Assembly: GCF_023716565.1 (NCBI RefSeq)
Contig: NZ_CP071848.1
Coordinates: forward strand, 1,860,001 to 1,924,000
DNA from: Vibrio sp. SCSIO 43136
GTDB taxonomy: Bacteria; Pseudomonadota; Gammaproteobacteria; Enterobacterales; Vibrionaceae
Reading direction: 5' to 3'
DNA length: 64,000 nucleotides
In this document: positions 16,356 to 24,678 of the stretch, one piece after another
Layout of the letters: every line of letters starts with the position of its first letter
Position numbering within the stretch: position 1 is the first letter of the stretch
The notes under the pieces: model-generated
The model's input: only the letters and a program-made list of their open reading frames with translations
Databases searched by the model: none
Told to the model about the DNA's origin: nothing
Translations under genes and position numbers: made by a program

Positions 16356-19118
16356 CTACCTAATTACACCTCCGTTCTCTTCTAGTTGGACACCAGATGG
16401 CTGATTACCATTTTTCATGATAATGCCCCCATTTGCATGCAGCCCGTTGGTAGGATTTGTAAGCGAAGAGCCATTGTTTTGAGATACCACTGTTGCCCCT
16501 CTTCCTGTGAGTATTGCCGATTGGCCTTTGTTAAAATCTGTGTTTCTGCAGTACCCAATTACCGACTCAAAATTTACACCAACTTGACCACTATTGTTGT
16601 TATTGCATTCGATAGCACAACCCTCTACATCAGAGGGTTTATCTAGTACTATTCCACCAGACTTTAGCTTCAGGTACTTCCATCTAATATCCGATCGAAG
16701 GGGACACTTGATAAAAAAGTTCCCGGTAGTAAGTAGGCCAGCCGTTTTATTTGGACTAAGTCCATTTTCTGAAGCTATACCCTCCATATTTACCACCATT
16801 TCTTGATAAAACTCTGGGATGACTAGGTTTGTGTCTGAACCAAAATCTTTTGTATCCAGAAATTTTACGGTTAATCCGCTCTGACAAATTGGCAATTGGT
16901 TCAGTACAGCCAGCAAATTGTTTAAGTTGCTCATATTGAATGCGTTTTGTGCGGAGGAGCCGTCATAGTTTCCTGCACCAACCGAAGATACATAAAATGT
17001 CTTTTTTCCGACGATCCTTGATGCGTACTCGTCTCCATCTATAGTGTTGCCTGAGCACCCCCCTAGAAAACCATTGTATCCCCATTGGCAATTCTGAGAT
17101 GTTGTAAACCACAATGACCCTCTTAGTCCCTGTGTGGTTCTCTTGATGGTGTTTCCTGTTAAGTTTGGCTTATCTGCATTTTGGGTCTTTTCAAACATAG
17201 GAATGGCAGTTTGCGTCGTTCCATGAGAGAAAACATTTATTTCTGAAATGCAGTTGCCAATCATAGATGTATTGCCATCAAGACTGCTAAATCTAAACGC
17301 AGCTCGATTGAAGTTACTACGTATCCCGTACCTAACATCGCAATCATGCATTGAGGCCTGCTTCCCTGAAAGATCGACACATTTTGACGGGTAAAAATCA
17401 GGGTTGTTTGCCGTAAAGTTAGCACCAGATAGTTCGCATGTTTCATTTGCTGATGCTGATACAAACATAATAGTGTCTGTAGCTGAATTGGTATCCAATT
17501 GCCTAAACCGCCACCCAGTCACCGTCGGGCCCCTTACTATTGAATTAATGATTTTCTTATCAATGTTTGCAATCAGTATAGGATTAGAATCTTTCCTTTG
17601 ATTTCCTGGTGTTTGGTCGTCAAAAAGGTAACCTCTGTTTTCTGAATAAGATGTGTGGGCTATCCTTGCTGAACTGGTAATTACGTCTCCATATATATCA
17701 TGAAGAGTAGGACCAATATCTTGAAGCGCTTCTGCGGATAACAAATCATCGGTACTTTCATGACCGATAATTTCAACCCCATTACCACTATGGAGATCTA
17801 TACCATGCCTGACATTTCTACTCGTTTTAACACCCAGAATGACGCCGTTTTTCGTTTTTAGCTTGCTAGCGGATGTTAATCTGCCGATAACAAGGCCGTA
17901 GCCCGTGCCACCATCAATATAGTTCGTCGGTGTCCTCACTTTGCTCGTTGGGTTTCCTTCGCTATCGATTGAGTCAAATACTTGAAGTCCATTCTGTTCA
18001 TGTACCCCTCCCTCAATACGATAGCCATCTACCGCTTGCAAACTAAACCCAGTTGCCCGGTTAAATCGAGACTCGCACTGTATCAGTTTTAGGTTTTTGT
18101 TGTACTTGACCTCACCATCTTCATTAGTAAATAAAACTGCACCACTTTGTGAGTTAAAACCTTCAATGCTAACGTGGTTAAATACAATGTTCTCGGTGCC
18201 AGTAATGCGCATGGCAAATATTCTGCCAAAATCTGTGCGGTCATAGGTCCCATCTGCCTTTAGTCTTCCAAGGTTAAAAATGTCCTTTTCTTTTGAATCG
18301 GAAACCACAGATAAGTGTTCAAATGTTATATTCTTAAGGTTTTTTATTTTCAAGCCATAACAAGAATCTGCTGGGTTTTGATTTTCACTAACAAGCAAAT
18401 TAGAGATTCCGACACCAAGGCCCCAAATTTTTGTGTCTGAGACTAAGTTAACCTCTGCCGTAGTCTTTGGCTTAACTGTCGCTGTGCCTGGACCAATAAC
18501 TATTGAGCCTCCCAACTTTGCTGCTTCAACAAATGCAAGAGTGTCATCATGCGCTGGGTCTGTTAAGTTTCCACCAAAATCTTCTAGTGCAATCGCTGAG
18601 GTAGGAGTGAAGTCTTGAATGCTATTGCTTGAATTACTGGTTCTCTTCCACCATGTAATGCCAGATGAAACTACATCACCTACTCTAGCCTCTATCGGGT
18701 TACCAGCAACCATGTTTTCTACAGCCGTTTTACCTTGAGATGCTTTGTACACAATATCTGTATATATAGATATTGCAGATGCTATGTTTCCCACATCCCC
18801 CTTCTTCACCGGCCCATAAATCACCTTCTGATTCTTATCCCTAACCAACACCGAGTACCCGATCTTCTCCGAGAATAGCTCTAGCAACCTCCCGTTCTGA
18901 TCTACAAAGAACCCGCTCGCATTTGTCCGTACTGGTTGGGCTACATCGATGACGGTGCCGGATTCGTCTTTGGCTTGTACTTTGATTGGGTTTATTACTG
19001 GGTCGCCGTCTAGTTCTCCGAACCAGAAGTAGCCGTTTGATACTGGTTGGGCTCGGCCTGTTACTTTTGATGGGTCTATTTGCTGGCCGGATAGTGGGTT
19101 TAATAGATTACTTGCCAT
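16356..19118 (-). CDS. P22-like tailspike with head-binding domain
   Basis: 920 residues. Residues about 1-115 match the P22 tailspike head-binding domain (GQQIDPSKVTGRAQPVSNGY, FWFGELDGDPVINPIKVQ, PVRTNASGFFVDQNGRLLEL), which attaches the trimer to the gp10 hub. The remaining 800 residues are rich in Asn, Gly and Thr with repeated short strands (KNLKNITFEHLSVVSDSKEK; ENIVFNHVSIEGFNS), typical of a right-handed parallel beta-helix. In this family the helix binds and often cleaves surface polysaccharide. I cannot point to catalytic residues. P22 tailspike is 666 residues, so this one is longer, probably by an added C-terminal domain. Confidence 0.88.
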   Translation of the reverse strand: MASNLLNPLSGQQIDPSKVTGRAQPVSNGYFWFGELDGDPVINPIKVQAKDESGTVIDVAQPVRTNASGFFVDQNGRLLELFSEKIGYSVLVRDKNQKVIYGPVKKGDVGNIASAISIYTDIVYKASQGKTAVENMVAGNPIEARVGDVVSSGITWWKRTSNSSNSIQDFTPTSAIALEDFGGNLTDPAHDDTLAFVEAAKLGGSIVIGPGTATVKPKTTAEVNLVSDTKIWGLGVGISNLLVSENQNPADSCYGLKIKNLKNITFEHLSVVSDSKEKDIFNLGRLKADGTYDRTDFGRIFAMRITGTENIVFNHVSIEGFNSQSGAVLFTNEDGEVKYNKNLKLIQCESRFNRATGFSLQAVDGYRIEGGVHEQNGLQVFDSIDSEGNPTSKVRTPTNYIDGGTGYGLVIGRLTSASKLKTKNGVILGVKTSRNVRHGIDLHSGNGVEIIGHESTDDLLSAEALQDIGPTLHDIYGDVITSSARIAHTSYSENRGYLFDDQTPGNQRKDSNPILIANIDKKIINSIVRGPTVTGWRFRQLDTNSATDTIMFVSASANETCELSGANFTANNPDFYPSKCVDLSGKQASMHDCDVRYGIRSNFNRAAFRFSSLDGNTSMIGNCISEINVFSHGTTQTAIPMFEKTQNADKPNLTGNTIKRTTQGLRGSLWFTTSQNCQWGYNGFLGGCSGNTIDGDEYASRIVGKKTFYVSSVGAGNYDGSSAQNAFNMSNLNNLLAVLNQLPICQSGLTVKFLDTKDFGSDTNLVIPEFYQEMVVNMEGIASENGLSPNKTAGLLTTGNFFIKCPLRSDIRWKYLKLKSGGIVLDKPSDVEGCAIECNNNNSGQVGVNFESVIGYCRNTDFNKGQSAILTGRGATVVSQNNGSSLTNPTNGLHANGGIIMKNGNQPSGVQLEENGGVIR

Positions 19119-19151
19119 ATCACTTCTCTCGGTATGGTGAAAAATTGGTAC

Positions 19152-19177
19152 AAAAAAGCCCTCGCAGTGGAGGGCTT
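19152..19177 (-). terminator. Intrinsic terminator 2 between rha and the tailspike gene
   Basis: Minus strand: AAGCCCTC-CACTGC-GAGGGCT followed by TTTTT. It is nearly a duplicate of the terminator at 19202-19226. Together they insulate the tailspike gene from the antirepressor transcript. Confidence 0.85.
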
Positions 19178-19201
19178 GGTGGTTGTCTGTGTTAGGGGCA
19201 C

Positions 19202-19226
19202 AAAAAAGCCCTCACGATGGAGGGCT
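19202..19226 (-). terminator. Intrinsic terminator 1 after rha
   Basis: Minus strand: AGCCCTC-CATCGT-GAGGGCT followed by TTTTTT. It lies 21 bases beyond the rha stop. Confidence 0.85.
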
Positions 19227-19247
19227 AGTTGTTGTGTCTGGGTGCTG

Positions 19248-19829
19248 CTATGCCATTGCTAACGCAAAGGCATTCATAAAGGCGTCTCTACGCACTAGGG
19301 CGTATTCTGGCATGCAGAGCTTAATCATGTTGTTTAGCTTTTGAGGATCGTCAAATGGGACTACGCCCTCGTTTTCTTTTATCACTTGGCTTGCGACTAC
19401 CTCACCACCATCTATGGTGATTAGGATCTTCGCTCGGTTAAGTGCTGCGCCAAGTGAGGGGCTGACTTCGGTAGCCTTTTTGGTTAGCTGCTTTTCCATC
19501 TCATTAAAGGCGTTGATGTAGCGTTCTTTGATTTCTGCAGCTCGTTTGCCTGTGAAGCCCATGACCAAGAACATGAAGCCGTCTTTGGTCATTTGGTAAG
19601 CCTGATACATTTGGTTGTTTTGTTCGTGCTCGTAGTGATAAGCCAAGAAGTTCGTTTGTTTGAACTCTTGAGAGCAATGAAGCGTCCTGATCTTCTCTAG
19701 AACTCGATCATGGGGTTTCCCGAAAAAGTGGGAGACCCATTTAGAGTCAGTTACGAGGTCGTTAGATTTAGAAAGAAATACAAGATCAGATGTTTTTGCA
19801 GATGCAATGGTGCTAGCTAGTGTAGTCAT
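19248..19829 (-). CDS. rha: Rha-family phage regulatory protein, probable antirepressor
   Basis: 193 residues matching the Rha (phage_pRha) family: KTSDLVFLSKSNDLVTDSKW, HFFGKPHDRVLEKIRTL, QMYQAYQMTKDGFMFLVMGF and TGKRAAEIKERYINAFNEME. Such KilA/Rha/Ant proteins control phage development and several act as antirepressors. Start ATG at 19829 follows AAAGGAACTCAC. The upstream leader encodes two C4-like RNAs whose exposed loops complement this binding site, the regulatory scheme of the P1/P7 ant genes. Its location between the gp16-like gene and the tailspike gene equals the P22 immI antirepressor position. I infer that it lifts repression by the CI-type protein at 42431. Confidence 0.85.
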   Translation of the reverse strand: MTTLASTIASAKTSDLVFLSKSNDLVTDSKWVSHFFGKPHDRVLEKIRTLHCSQEFKQTNFLAYHYEHEQNNQMYQAYQMTKDGFMFLVMGFTGKRAAEIKERYINAFNEMEKQLTKKATEVSPSLGAALNRAKILITIDGGEVVASQVIKENEGVVPFDDPQKLNNMIKLCMPEYALVRRDAFMNAFALAMA

Positions 19830-19881
19830 GTGAGTTCCTTTTGAATATGTGGAGCTCACCACTAAGGTGCGAAACTTATGG

Positions 19882-19955
19882 TGGTGAACTGGACAAGGTT
19901 CGCACTACCGCTCAAAAGGAAACGGCCGACCGAAGTCGCCTCATCCAGTCCACCA
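19882..19955 (-). ncRNA. C4-like antisense RNA, copy A
   Basis: On the minus strand an outer stem pairs TGGTGGACTGGA with TCCAGTTCACCA, enclosing a GGCGAC-TTCG-GTCGGCC hairpin and the unpaired segments TTCCTTTTGA and GTGCGAA. The first segment is complementary over 10 bases to the rha ribosome binding site (19835-19844). The second is complementary over 7 bases to 19867-19873, just upstream. A double antisense of this kind beside an antirepressor gene is the hallmark of C4 RNA. The assignment rests on structure and context; I have not matched it to a covariance model. Confidence 0.75.
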
Positions 19956-20001
19956 TTATCATGCGAACACCCCTCAATTTTGAGGGCTGCCAATTTGCAT
20001 G

Positions 20002-20074
20002 GGTAAACTGAATAAGGTTGGAACTACCGCTCTATCAGAACACGGCCAGCCGAAGCTGCCTAAATCAGTTCACC
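20002..20074 (-). ncRNA. C4-like antisense RNA, copy B
   Basis: A second copy of the same fold, about 47 bases from copy A. Outer-stem bases and the inner hairpin (GGCAGC-TTCG-GCTGGCC) differ from copy A by paired, compensating changes, which supports a conserved RNA structure. Its loop segments (TTCTGATAGA, GTAGTTCCAACC) differ from copy A and do not match the rha leader, so it either targets another mRNA or has decayed. Confidence 0.65.
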
Positions 20075-20106
20075 ACAATTCTTTAGATGTGCTGAATCAT
20101 ACGCAT

Positions 20107-20128
20107 AAAAAAACCAGCAAAAAGCTGG
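20107..20128 (-). terminator. Intrinsic terminator upstream of the C4 RNAs
   Basis: Minus strand: CCAGC-TTTTT-GCTGG followed by TTTTTTT. It would end a short transcript of about 80 bases begun at the promoter at 20195-20224. The rha/C4 transcript must read through it or start downstream. Confidence 0.75.
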
Positions 20129-20194
20129 CGGAATGCGCCTTTTGAACAAAAACGGGGTGCGAATCCCGACATTGGATTTTGCCAATGCCCCATT

Positions 20195-20224
20195 AACATA
20201 CTGGCTTGAATTGCTTGTTGTCAA
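20195..20224 (-). promoter_or_regulatory. Strong sigma-70 promoter reading toward C4/rha
   Basis: Minus strand: TTGACA (20224-20219) and TATGTT (20200-20195) with an 18-base spacer. It is the best consensus promoter between the exported-protein genes and rha. Transcription would begin near 20187. Confidence 0.75.
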
Positions 20225-20284
20225 TAGAGTTTTGGCGTGTGTTGGTTGTATGCTGATCAAATAACCAGTTTTCGTTCTGGGTGA

Positions 20285-20315
20285 TTGCGGGTATTCTATA
20301 AATATTCGATATAAT
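20285..20315 (+). promoter_or_regulatory. Promoter for the two exported moron genes
   Basis: TATAAT at 20310-20315 with a weak TTGCGG at 20285-20290 (19-base spacer). The predicted start site lies only about 10 bases before the ATG at 20333, so the message has almost no leader. Confidence 0.5.
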
Positions 20316-20332
20316 ACCTTAACCATCTGATT

Positions 20333-20737
20333 ATGAAAAAACTGTTACTCATCATGCTTGCATGTACCTCTTTCTCCATTTGCTCTGAAGAAAAAAGATG
20401 GTCATCTGGAGAGGACGGCATGTCTGTTGCTATGTCTGACAATAACATTTACGCCGTAACTCTTACCAATAAGCACATATCATTTATTCACTTATTGCAA
20501 CAATGCTCCCCTGGCCGCTCTAAAATCGTTGTAAATAAGCAGGCAATAAAAATAAAACAAAAGTTCATTGCTGGTTTTGATTCATGCCAAATATATCCAG
20601 CAACACCCGAGGGTGGAAAATTTCTCCTTAAAACGTTCATCAACGAAAAAAGCGTTAAAGTACTAGGTGACTCAGTGACAACCGAAGGGTTTTCTAAAGC
20701 ACTTAAAGAAGTGATTGAAATCAAAGAGGCGATCTAA
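20333..20737 (+). CDS. Small exported protein, putative phage moron (134 aa)
   Basis: It begins MKKLLLIMLACTSFSICSEE, a signal peptide with likely cleavage near residue 18. The mature part has two cysteines (LLQQCSPG and GFDSCQIYP) that could form a disulfide in the periplasm. It resembles small periplasmic proteins in which a hydrophilic beta-rich core follows the signal. The gene is plus-strand against the leftward late operon, with its own promoter, and its last base overlaps the first of the next gene (TAATG), so the two are coexpressed. The position equals that of sieA in P22. A lysogenic role such as superinfection exclusion is an inference. Confidence 0.7.
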   Translation: MKKLLLIMLACTSFSICSEEKRWSSGEDGMSVAMSDNNIYAVTLTNKHISFIHLLQQCSPGRSKIVVNKQAIKIKQKFIAGFDSCQIYPATPEGGKFLLKTFINEKSVKVLGDSVTTEGFSKALKEVIEIKEAI

Positions 20738-21084
20738 TGAATAAACTGCTTGTATTATTGGCAACTGTATTTATTGGTGCTTGCGGTACGCTAGATGACC
20801 GAACCATTCTCATCAATGCAGGGGATGCGAAGCAAACCGTTATTGATCACCTCGGAGTACCTTTTGATAGGCAGTTTCAAGGTGACTTAGAAGCTTGGCA
20901 GTACTGTGTATCTGGTGCAGGGTTCGGCTACAACGACCACAAAATCGTATGGTTCCACAATGGCGTGGTTTCTGGAATCTCGACATACAGCACCACCGCA
21001 TCTGGATGCGAGAGTTCTGCTCGTGAAATCCGTTGGAAAGAGGCTCCCTACTATACTGGTTCGGTAACCCACATCACAGATTAA
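20737..21084 (+). CDS. Small lipoprotein, putative phage moron (115 aa)
   Basis: The signal MNKLLVLLATVFIGACG has a clear lipobox (IGAC), so the mature protein would start at Cys16 and be lipid-anchored. The mature part contains LINAGDAKQTVIDHLGVPFD, similar to the helix-turn of SmpA/BamE-type folds (G.t..ev...LG.P), then VWFHNGVVSGISTYS. It ends SVTHITD. It is coupled to the preceding exported protein gene by a one-base overlap. Outer-membrane location is likely. Blocking adsorption or DNA entry of related phages would fit but is not shown. Confidence 0.7.
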   Translation: MNKLLVLLATVFIGACGTLDDRTILINAGDAKQTVIDHLGVPFDRQFQGDLEAWQYCVSGAGFGYNDHKIVWFHNGVVSGISTYSTTASGCESSAREIRWKEAPYYTGSVTHITD

Positions 21085-21127
21085 GAGCAGCTCTCACACA
21101 CATTACAAGAACACCAAGAGTGTGACT

Positions 21128-23407
21128 CTATTCAGAGTACTCTTGGTACTTTCCTTCCAGCCAATTTCGCAAGCCAACACGTATCATTGGGCCAGACTCT
21201 TCAGGGAATGCTTCCACAAAGTCTTTAAACTTCTGATTACGCATAATTTTCTTCTCAAGCTTCTCATTGCCAGAGCGAGCAAGCTTGACGATATCATTTG
21301 CAAATTGAGGGTCAGTTAGAATCTTAAGTGCTTTAGCTTTAGGATCCTTTCTGACTTTATTAACTCCCATAACAACGATATCGCCAAGAGTTGCAAATCC
21401 AACTTTTGCTATGAGCTTAAATGCATTCTCCATTCTTTGTTTCTGCATTGATTGCGCTTCTGACAAACGGCCAGTTTTAATCTCATTAGCCATAGCTTTG
21501 CGCATACCATCAGCTCGCTTCCCAAGAGCATTTAGCATGGTTCGCATTTCAGGATCGATATTTTTGTATATCCTATTTTTCAATGCTGGGTCTCTACTAA
21601 TACCCTTAAACCAATCATCAAAACCAGCAATTGACAGTTGCTTCTCTTTGCCACTCCTCATCGTGAACACATCATTCAACGCAGATGTTACCGCTTGCTT
21701 TCTATCTTTCGGATCTAAGGCACCTAGTAGCTTGTCGAAGTCTTTCACTTTATTCTGACTCATTGCACGCATAGACTTTCCAAGCGCCGGAATAAAGTCG
21801 TTGGTGAGCTCCTGACCAAAAGCTATTACTGCGTTTTCCTCTAGTTTTTTACGCTTTGAGACTAGCTCTTTGGCTGCTTTCCACTCCCCCGAAAGTGCTG
21901 GCGCAGCGCTCTCCTGAGCCTGAGTTAGCAGATCATAGTACTTGCTCAACTCGTAGCTAGTTGCATCCTTATATCTGCCTTGCTTGCTGCCTATCGCAGC
22001 ACCAACCTCTTTTCTAATTTTGTCTATAGAGTAATAGGTAACATCATTGCCACTAGAGGGGTTTATAACAGCATTAATTCTTCTCTCCAGTGGGGAGAGT
22101 TGCCCACGCTCACCGCCAAGTTTCGTAATTTCCTCAGAAATAACCTCTCTTAATGGACTTACATCGACAGGTGATGTTGGCGGTATCGCTTCTCCAAGTT
22201 TATCGTAGGCATCATCAGCTTTCTTACCTAGATCTTGGATAGTGCTTTTTGCATTAGTTATTAGTTCTTGATTTAATGTCGCTTGCTGAGTTGTACCGCC
22301 AAAGCGCTCTATTAATTCATCCGCCTTATGGCTTAACTCAGAAATAGCTCTATCTTCAACCTCTCTGAGAGGAGAGCCAGGTACTGATTTAAGAATTTGC
22401 TCCTCGGCAATAAACTTCGGTGAAGTAGATGCATGTGACGCTAGTCCTGGTTCGTTTAATCCAAGAGTTTTACCCGCTTCAACATAGCTTGCATCTGGCT
22501 TCGATAATGCAGCAAGTCGCTCCTGATCACCTTTCTTGATTGCGTCAATAATCTGGTCTGAAAGGTCATCAGCTTCTTTCGCATTTAAGTTGGGGTTGTT
22601 CTGTGCCAATTGCCTCCGGATCTCATTTTCAGTTGCACCAACTGTCTGAGAATTTCCTGAATTCAGCCCGCTAATCCACTGTGAAACTTTTGCGCCTGCG
22701 CTACCTAAAGCCGTATCTAAAGCTACATTTCCTAGATCAAATCCGCCGCCAGTTCCTGCAATGCCACCCTCAATTAACCCACTTGAAGCCCCAGCAACTG
22801 CACCTTCAGTTACAGTGCTACCTTTAGTTAACTTAGCTTTTGCTCCTAACTTTGCTATGTGACGGTTAAGAGCTGGGAACAATAGTGGAGATAGACGACT
22901 CAATAAAATAAAAGTACCCACTTGGGCGCCAGCCGTCGCCAAATCATTGGGACCAATACCAGGAGCATTAACAGAGTAATCTTCGTTGCTGGGCATATTA
23001 GCGATCCAGTTACCTTTTGAATCTTGGCTAAAAGTTGCCTCGGGGTAATTTTCCTTGATGATCCTCATTTTTCGCTCATCATCGCCTGTATATAAAGAAC
23101 CAAATGATGTTCTAAATGAAGCACCTGACAAGCTGTTGAACTCTGGAGAGTTTTCCATTGGTTCAAGTGATTCCATTTCTGGCGTCATTCGGTCTGAGCC
23201 TGTCACGGTGTCTCTAGCACGCTCCCACCATGGGCGGTTCTCTAATCGCCTTTTTTCTTCTCCCTCTGCTTGAGCTCGCTTAAAGTCCGCTACAATAGGG
23301 TTACTTGGTGCAACTTGAGGCTCACTTTCTACCGGGACAGCCGGAGGATTACCTGCATTTTGTTTTTTTTGCTCCCAGTCAGCAAGAATGTCATTTACTG
23401 CCATCAT
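21128..23407 (-). CDS. DNA ejection protein, gp16-like (759 aa)
   Basis: Longest of the three ejection proteins, in the P22 gene 16 position after the gp7- and gp20-like genes. The N-terminus is disordered and acidic. Residues about 150-230 hold a hydrophobic, glycine-rich stretch (AQVGTFILLSRLSPLLFPAL; AGASSGLIEGGIAGTGGGFD) suited to membrane insertion during ejection. The rest is helical. P22 gp16 is 609 residues. No peptidoglycan-hydrolase motif is visible. The first codons overlap the end of the gp20-like gene (GAATGATGG), so translation is coupled. A nearby second ATG three bases on is equally possible. Confidence 0.8.
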   Translation of the reverse strand: MMAVNDILADWEQKKQNAGNPPAVPVESEPQVAPSNPIVADFKRAQAEGEEKRRLENRPWWERARDTVTGSDRMTPEMESLEPMENSPEFNSLSGASFRTSFGSLYTGDDERKMRIIKENYPEATFSQDSKGNWIANMPSNEDYSVNAPGIGPNDLATAGAQVGTFILLSRLSPLLFPALNRHIAKLGAKAKLTKGSTVTEGAVAGASSGLIEGGIAGTGGGFDLGNVALDTALGSAGAKVSQWISGLNSGNSQTVGATENEIRRQLAQNNPNLNAKEADDLSDQIIDAIKKGDQERLAALSKPDASYVEAGKTLGLNEPGLASHASTSPKFIAEEQILKSVPGSPLREVEDRAISELSHKADELIERFGGTTQQATLNQELITNAKSTIQDLGKKADDAYDKLGEAIPPTSPVDVSPLREVISEEITKLGGERGQLSPLERRINAVINPSSGNDVTYYSIDKIRKEVGAAIGSKQGRYKDATSYELSKYYDLLTQAQESAAPALSGEWKAAKELVSKRKKLEENAVIAFGQELTNDFIPALGKSMRAMSQNKVKDFDKLLGALDPKDRKQAVTSALNDVFTMRSGKEKQLSIAGFDDWFKGISRDPALKNRIYKNIDPEMRTMLNALGKRADGMRKAMANEIKTGRLSEAQSMQKQRMENAFKLIAKVGFATLGDIVVMGVNKVRKDPKAKALKILTDPQFANDIVKLARSGNEKLEKKIMRNQKFKDFVEAFPEESGPMIRVGLRNWLEGKYQEYSE

Positions 23408-24678
23408 TCACCCCCCGTCAAAGTACGCCATGCATCGACTATTTCACCATCTTTATAGCCTTGAGAACGGTAAACCTCTCTGAACTGATAAAAGAACATA
23501 GGTCGATTTGTATCTGGGTCTCTCACTACCTCAGATAGCATAGGCGTATTTTTTTTGAATTCATTCCATGCTCTTTCAGCTCCTTTCAGTGTTCCGTTAT
23601 CCTCTAAGTAATCCTCGAAAAAATTAGCATGCTCTATTTTTCGATACGCAAGTGCTTCGGCTGAATCACGAATAAATTCGTTAGCTTCGCTTGTTTTATC
23701 TAAGCTATTGACCGTTTCCTCAATTCGTTCAGCATCAGTATCAGTCTGAGGCCCTTTTTGAGTTGCCATAATGTTAAGCATCTGCCTTTTAGCAACAGCA
23801 TTGAGCTTTTCAGTATCACTAACATTTACACCAGTAATCTTTTCACCATCTCCACCAAGAAAATTAATAGCTCTAGCAAATTTGGCTTTCATCTCAGTGC
23901 CAAACCCTGTCTCAATGTCAATTGCTCGAAGTTGCTTGATTGATTCAAGCTCATCTTCAGCAGCATATGCGGCTTCTTGGAGTTTTTCTAAATGGCTAAC
24001 TCGATTCTTTGCCAAAGCTTCTTGCTCTACAACCCTGCCTTTTTCGGCAAGATTTACCTGAACTTGGGGTTTATCTGCACTACGAGTTACACCTTCTGCG
24101 GTCGGCACTTCAACGATCTGACCTTCGGTTTCATTTAATGCTGTAGTTCTGCCTTCTTCATCAGTTCGAAGGCCTGAAAATTTTGCTGCTTTCGGCTGTT
24201 GTGCCGCATATTGCTTTAAGTAACCCTCTCCTTTGTCACCGAGGCCGCCCAACATCATTAACGCACCTTTCTCAAAGTTATCATCAGTTTGTTCAAGTGA
24301 CTTAAGAAGCGTTTGTGGATCACCACCCGCTTTCCTGATCTGCTCTGCTCCCTGCTCAATAATCTGCGTCCGATTTGTTGGGTCGATTAGCGCACTGGCA
24401 AGCGTTCCTGCCATAATGTCTTTCGTCATATCAGAACGATAGCCAATCTGCTTATTCAGTATCTCTCCAAGCTCTTTATTCTTAACCGAAAATTCAGCAA
24501 TTTGTTGGGTGGTACCACTTCTCAACAATTCAACCATCTTGTCCTGCAATTGCTCTTGCTTGGCTAATTGCTGCTGCTCTTTCTCTCGCTGCTGACTTAA
24601 TTGAAAAAGCTGCGATGACTGCAAAGCTGTTTGTAATGGGCTTACGCTACTTAACGCCCCTGAGTAATCATGTGCCAT
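23404..24678 (-). CDS. DNA ejection protein, gp20-like (424 aa)
   Basis: Glutamine-rich coiled N-terminus (SSQLFQLSQQREKEQQQLAK), a helical middle (YRSDMTKDIMAGTLASALID; RTQIIEQGAEQIRKAGGDPQ) and a helical C-terminus. P22 gp20 is 471 residues and occupies the same slot between genes 7 and 16. The start at 24678 uses the ATG in TAATG shared with the stop of the upstream gene; an upstream in-frame ATG would overlap that gene by more than 60 bases. It is predicted to leave the capsid with the DNA and help build the trans-envelope conduit. Confidence 0.78.
   Translation of the reverse strand: MAHDYSGALSSVSPLQTALQSSQLFQLSQQREKEQQQLAKQEQLQDKMVELLRSGTTQQIAEFSVKNKELGEILNKQIGYRSDMTKDIMAGTLASALIDPTNRTQIIEQGAEQIRKAGGDPQTLLKSLEQTDDNFEKGALMMLGGLGDKGEGYLKQYAAQQPKAAKFSGLRTDEEGRTTALNETEGQIVEVPTAEGVTRSADKPQVQVNLAEKGRVVEQEALAKNRVSHLEKLQEAAYAAEDELESIKQLRAIDIETGFGTEMKAKFARAINFLGGDGEKITGVNVSDTEKLNAVAKRQMLNIMATQKGPQTDTDAERIEETVNSLDKTSEANEFIRDSAEALAYRKIEHANFFEDYLEDNGTLKGAERAWNEFKKNTPMLSEVVRDPDTNRPMFFYQFREVYRSQGYKDGEIVDAWRTLTGGE

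Noticed and set aside
20150..20175. CGGGGTGCGAATCCCG looked like a tRNA T-arm
   Set aside because: The loop does not fit TTCRANY and no acceptor, D or anticodon arms are near. It is better explained as the C4 target-like box.
20060..20326. An 88-residue minus-strand frame across the C4 region
   Set aside because: It runs through the promoter, terminator and C4 hairpin sequences, has no ribosome binding site, and its text follows RNA structure, not protein texture.
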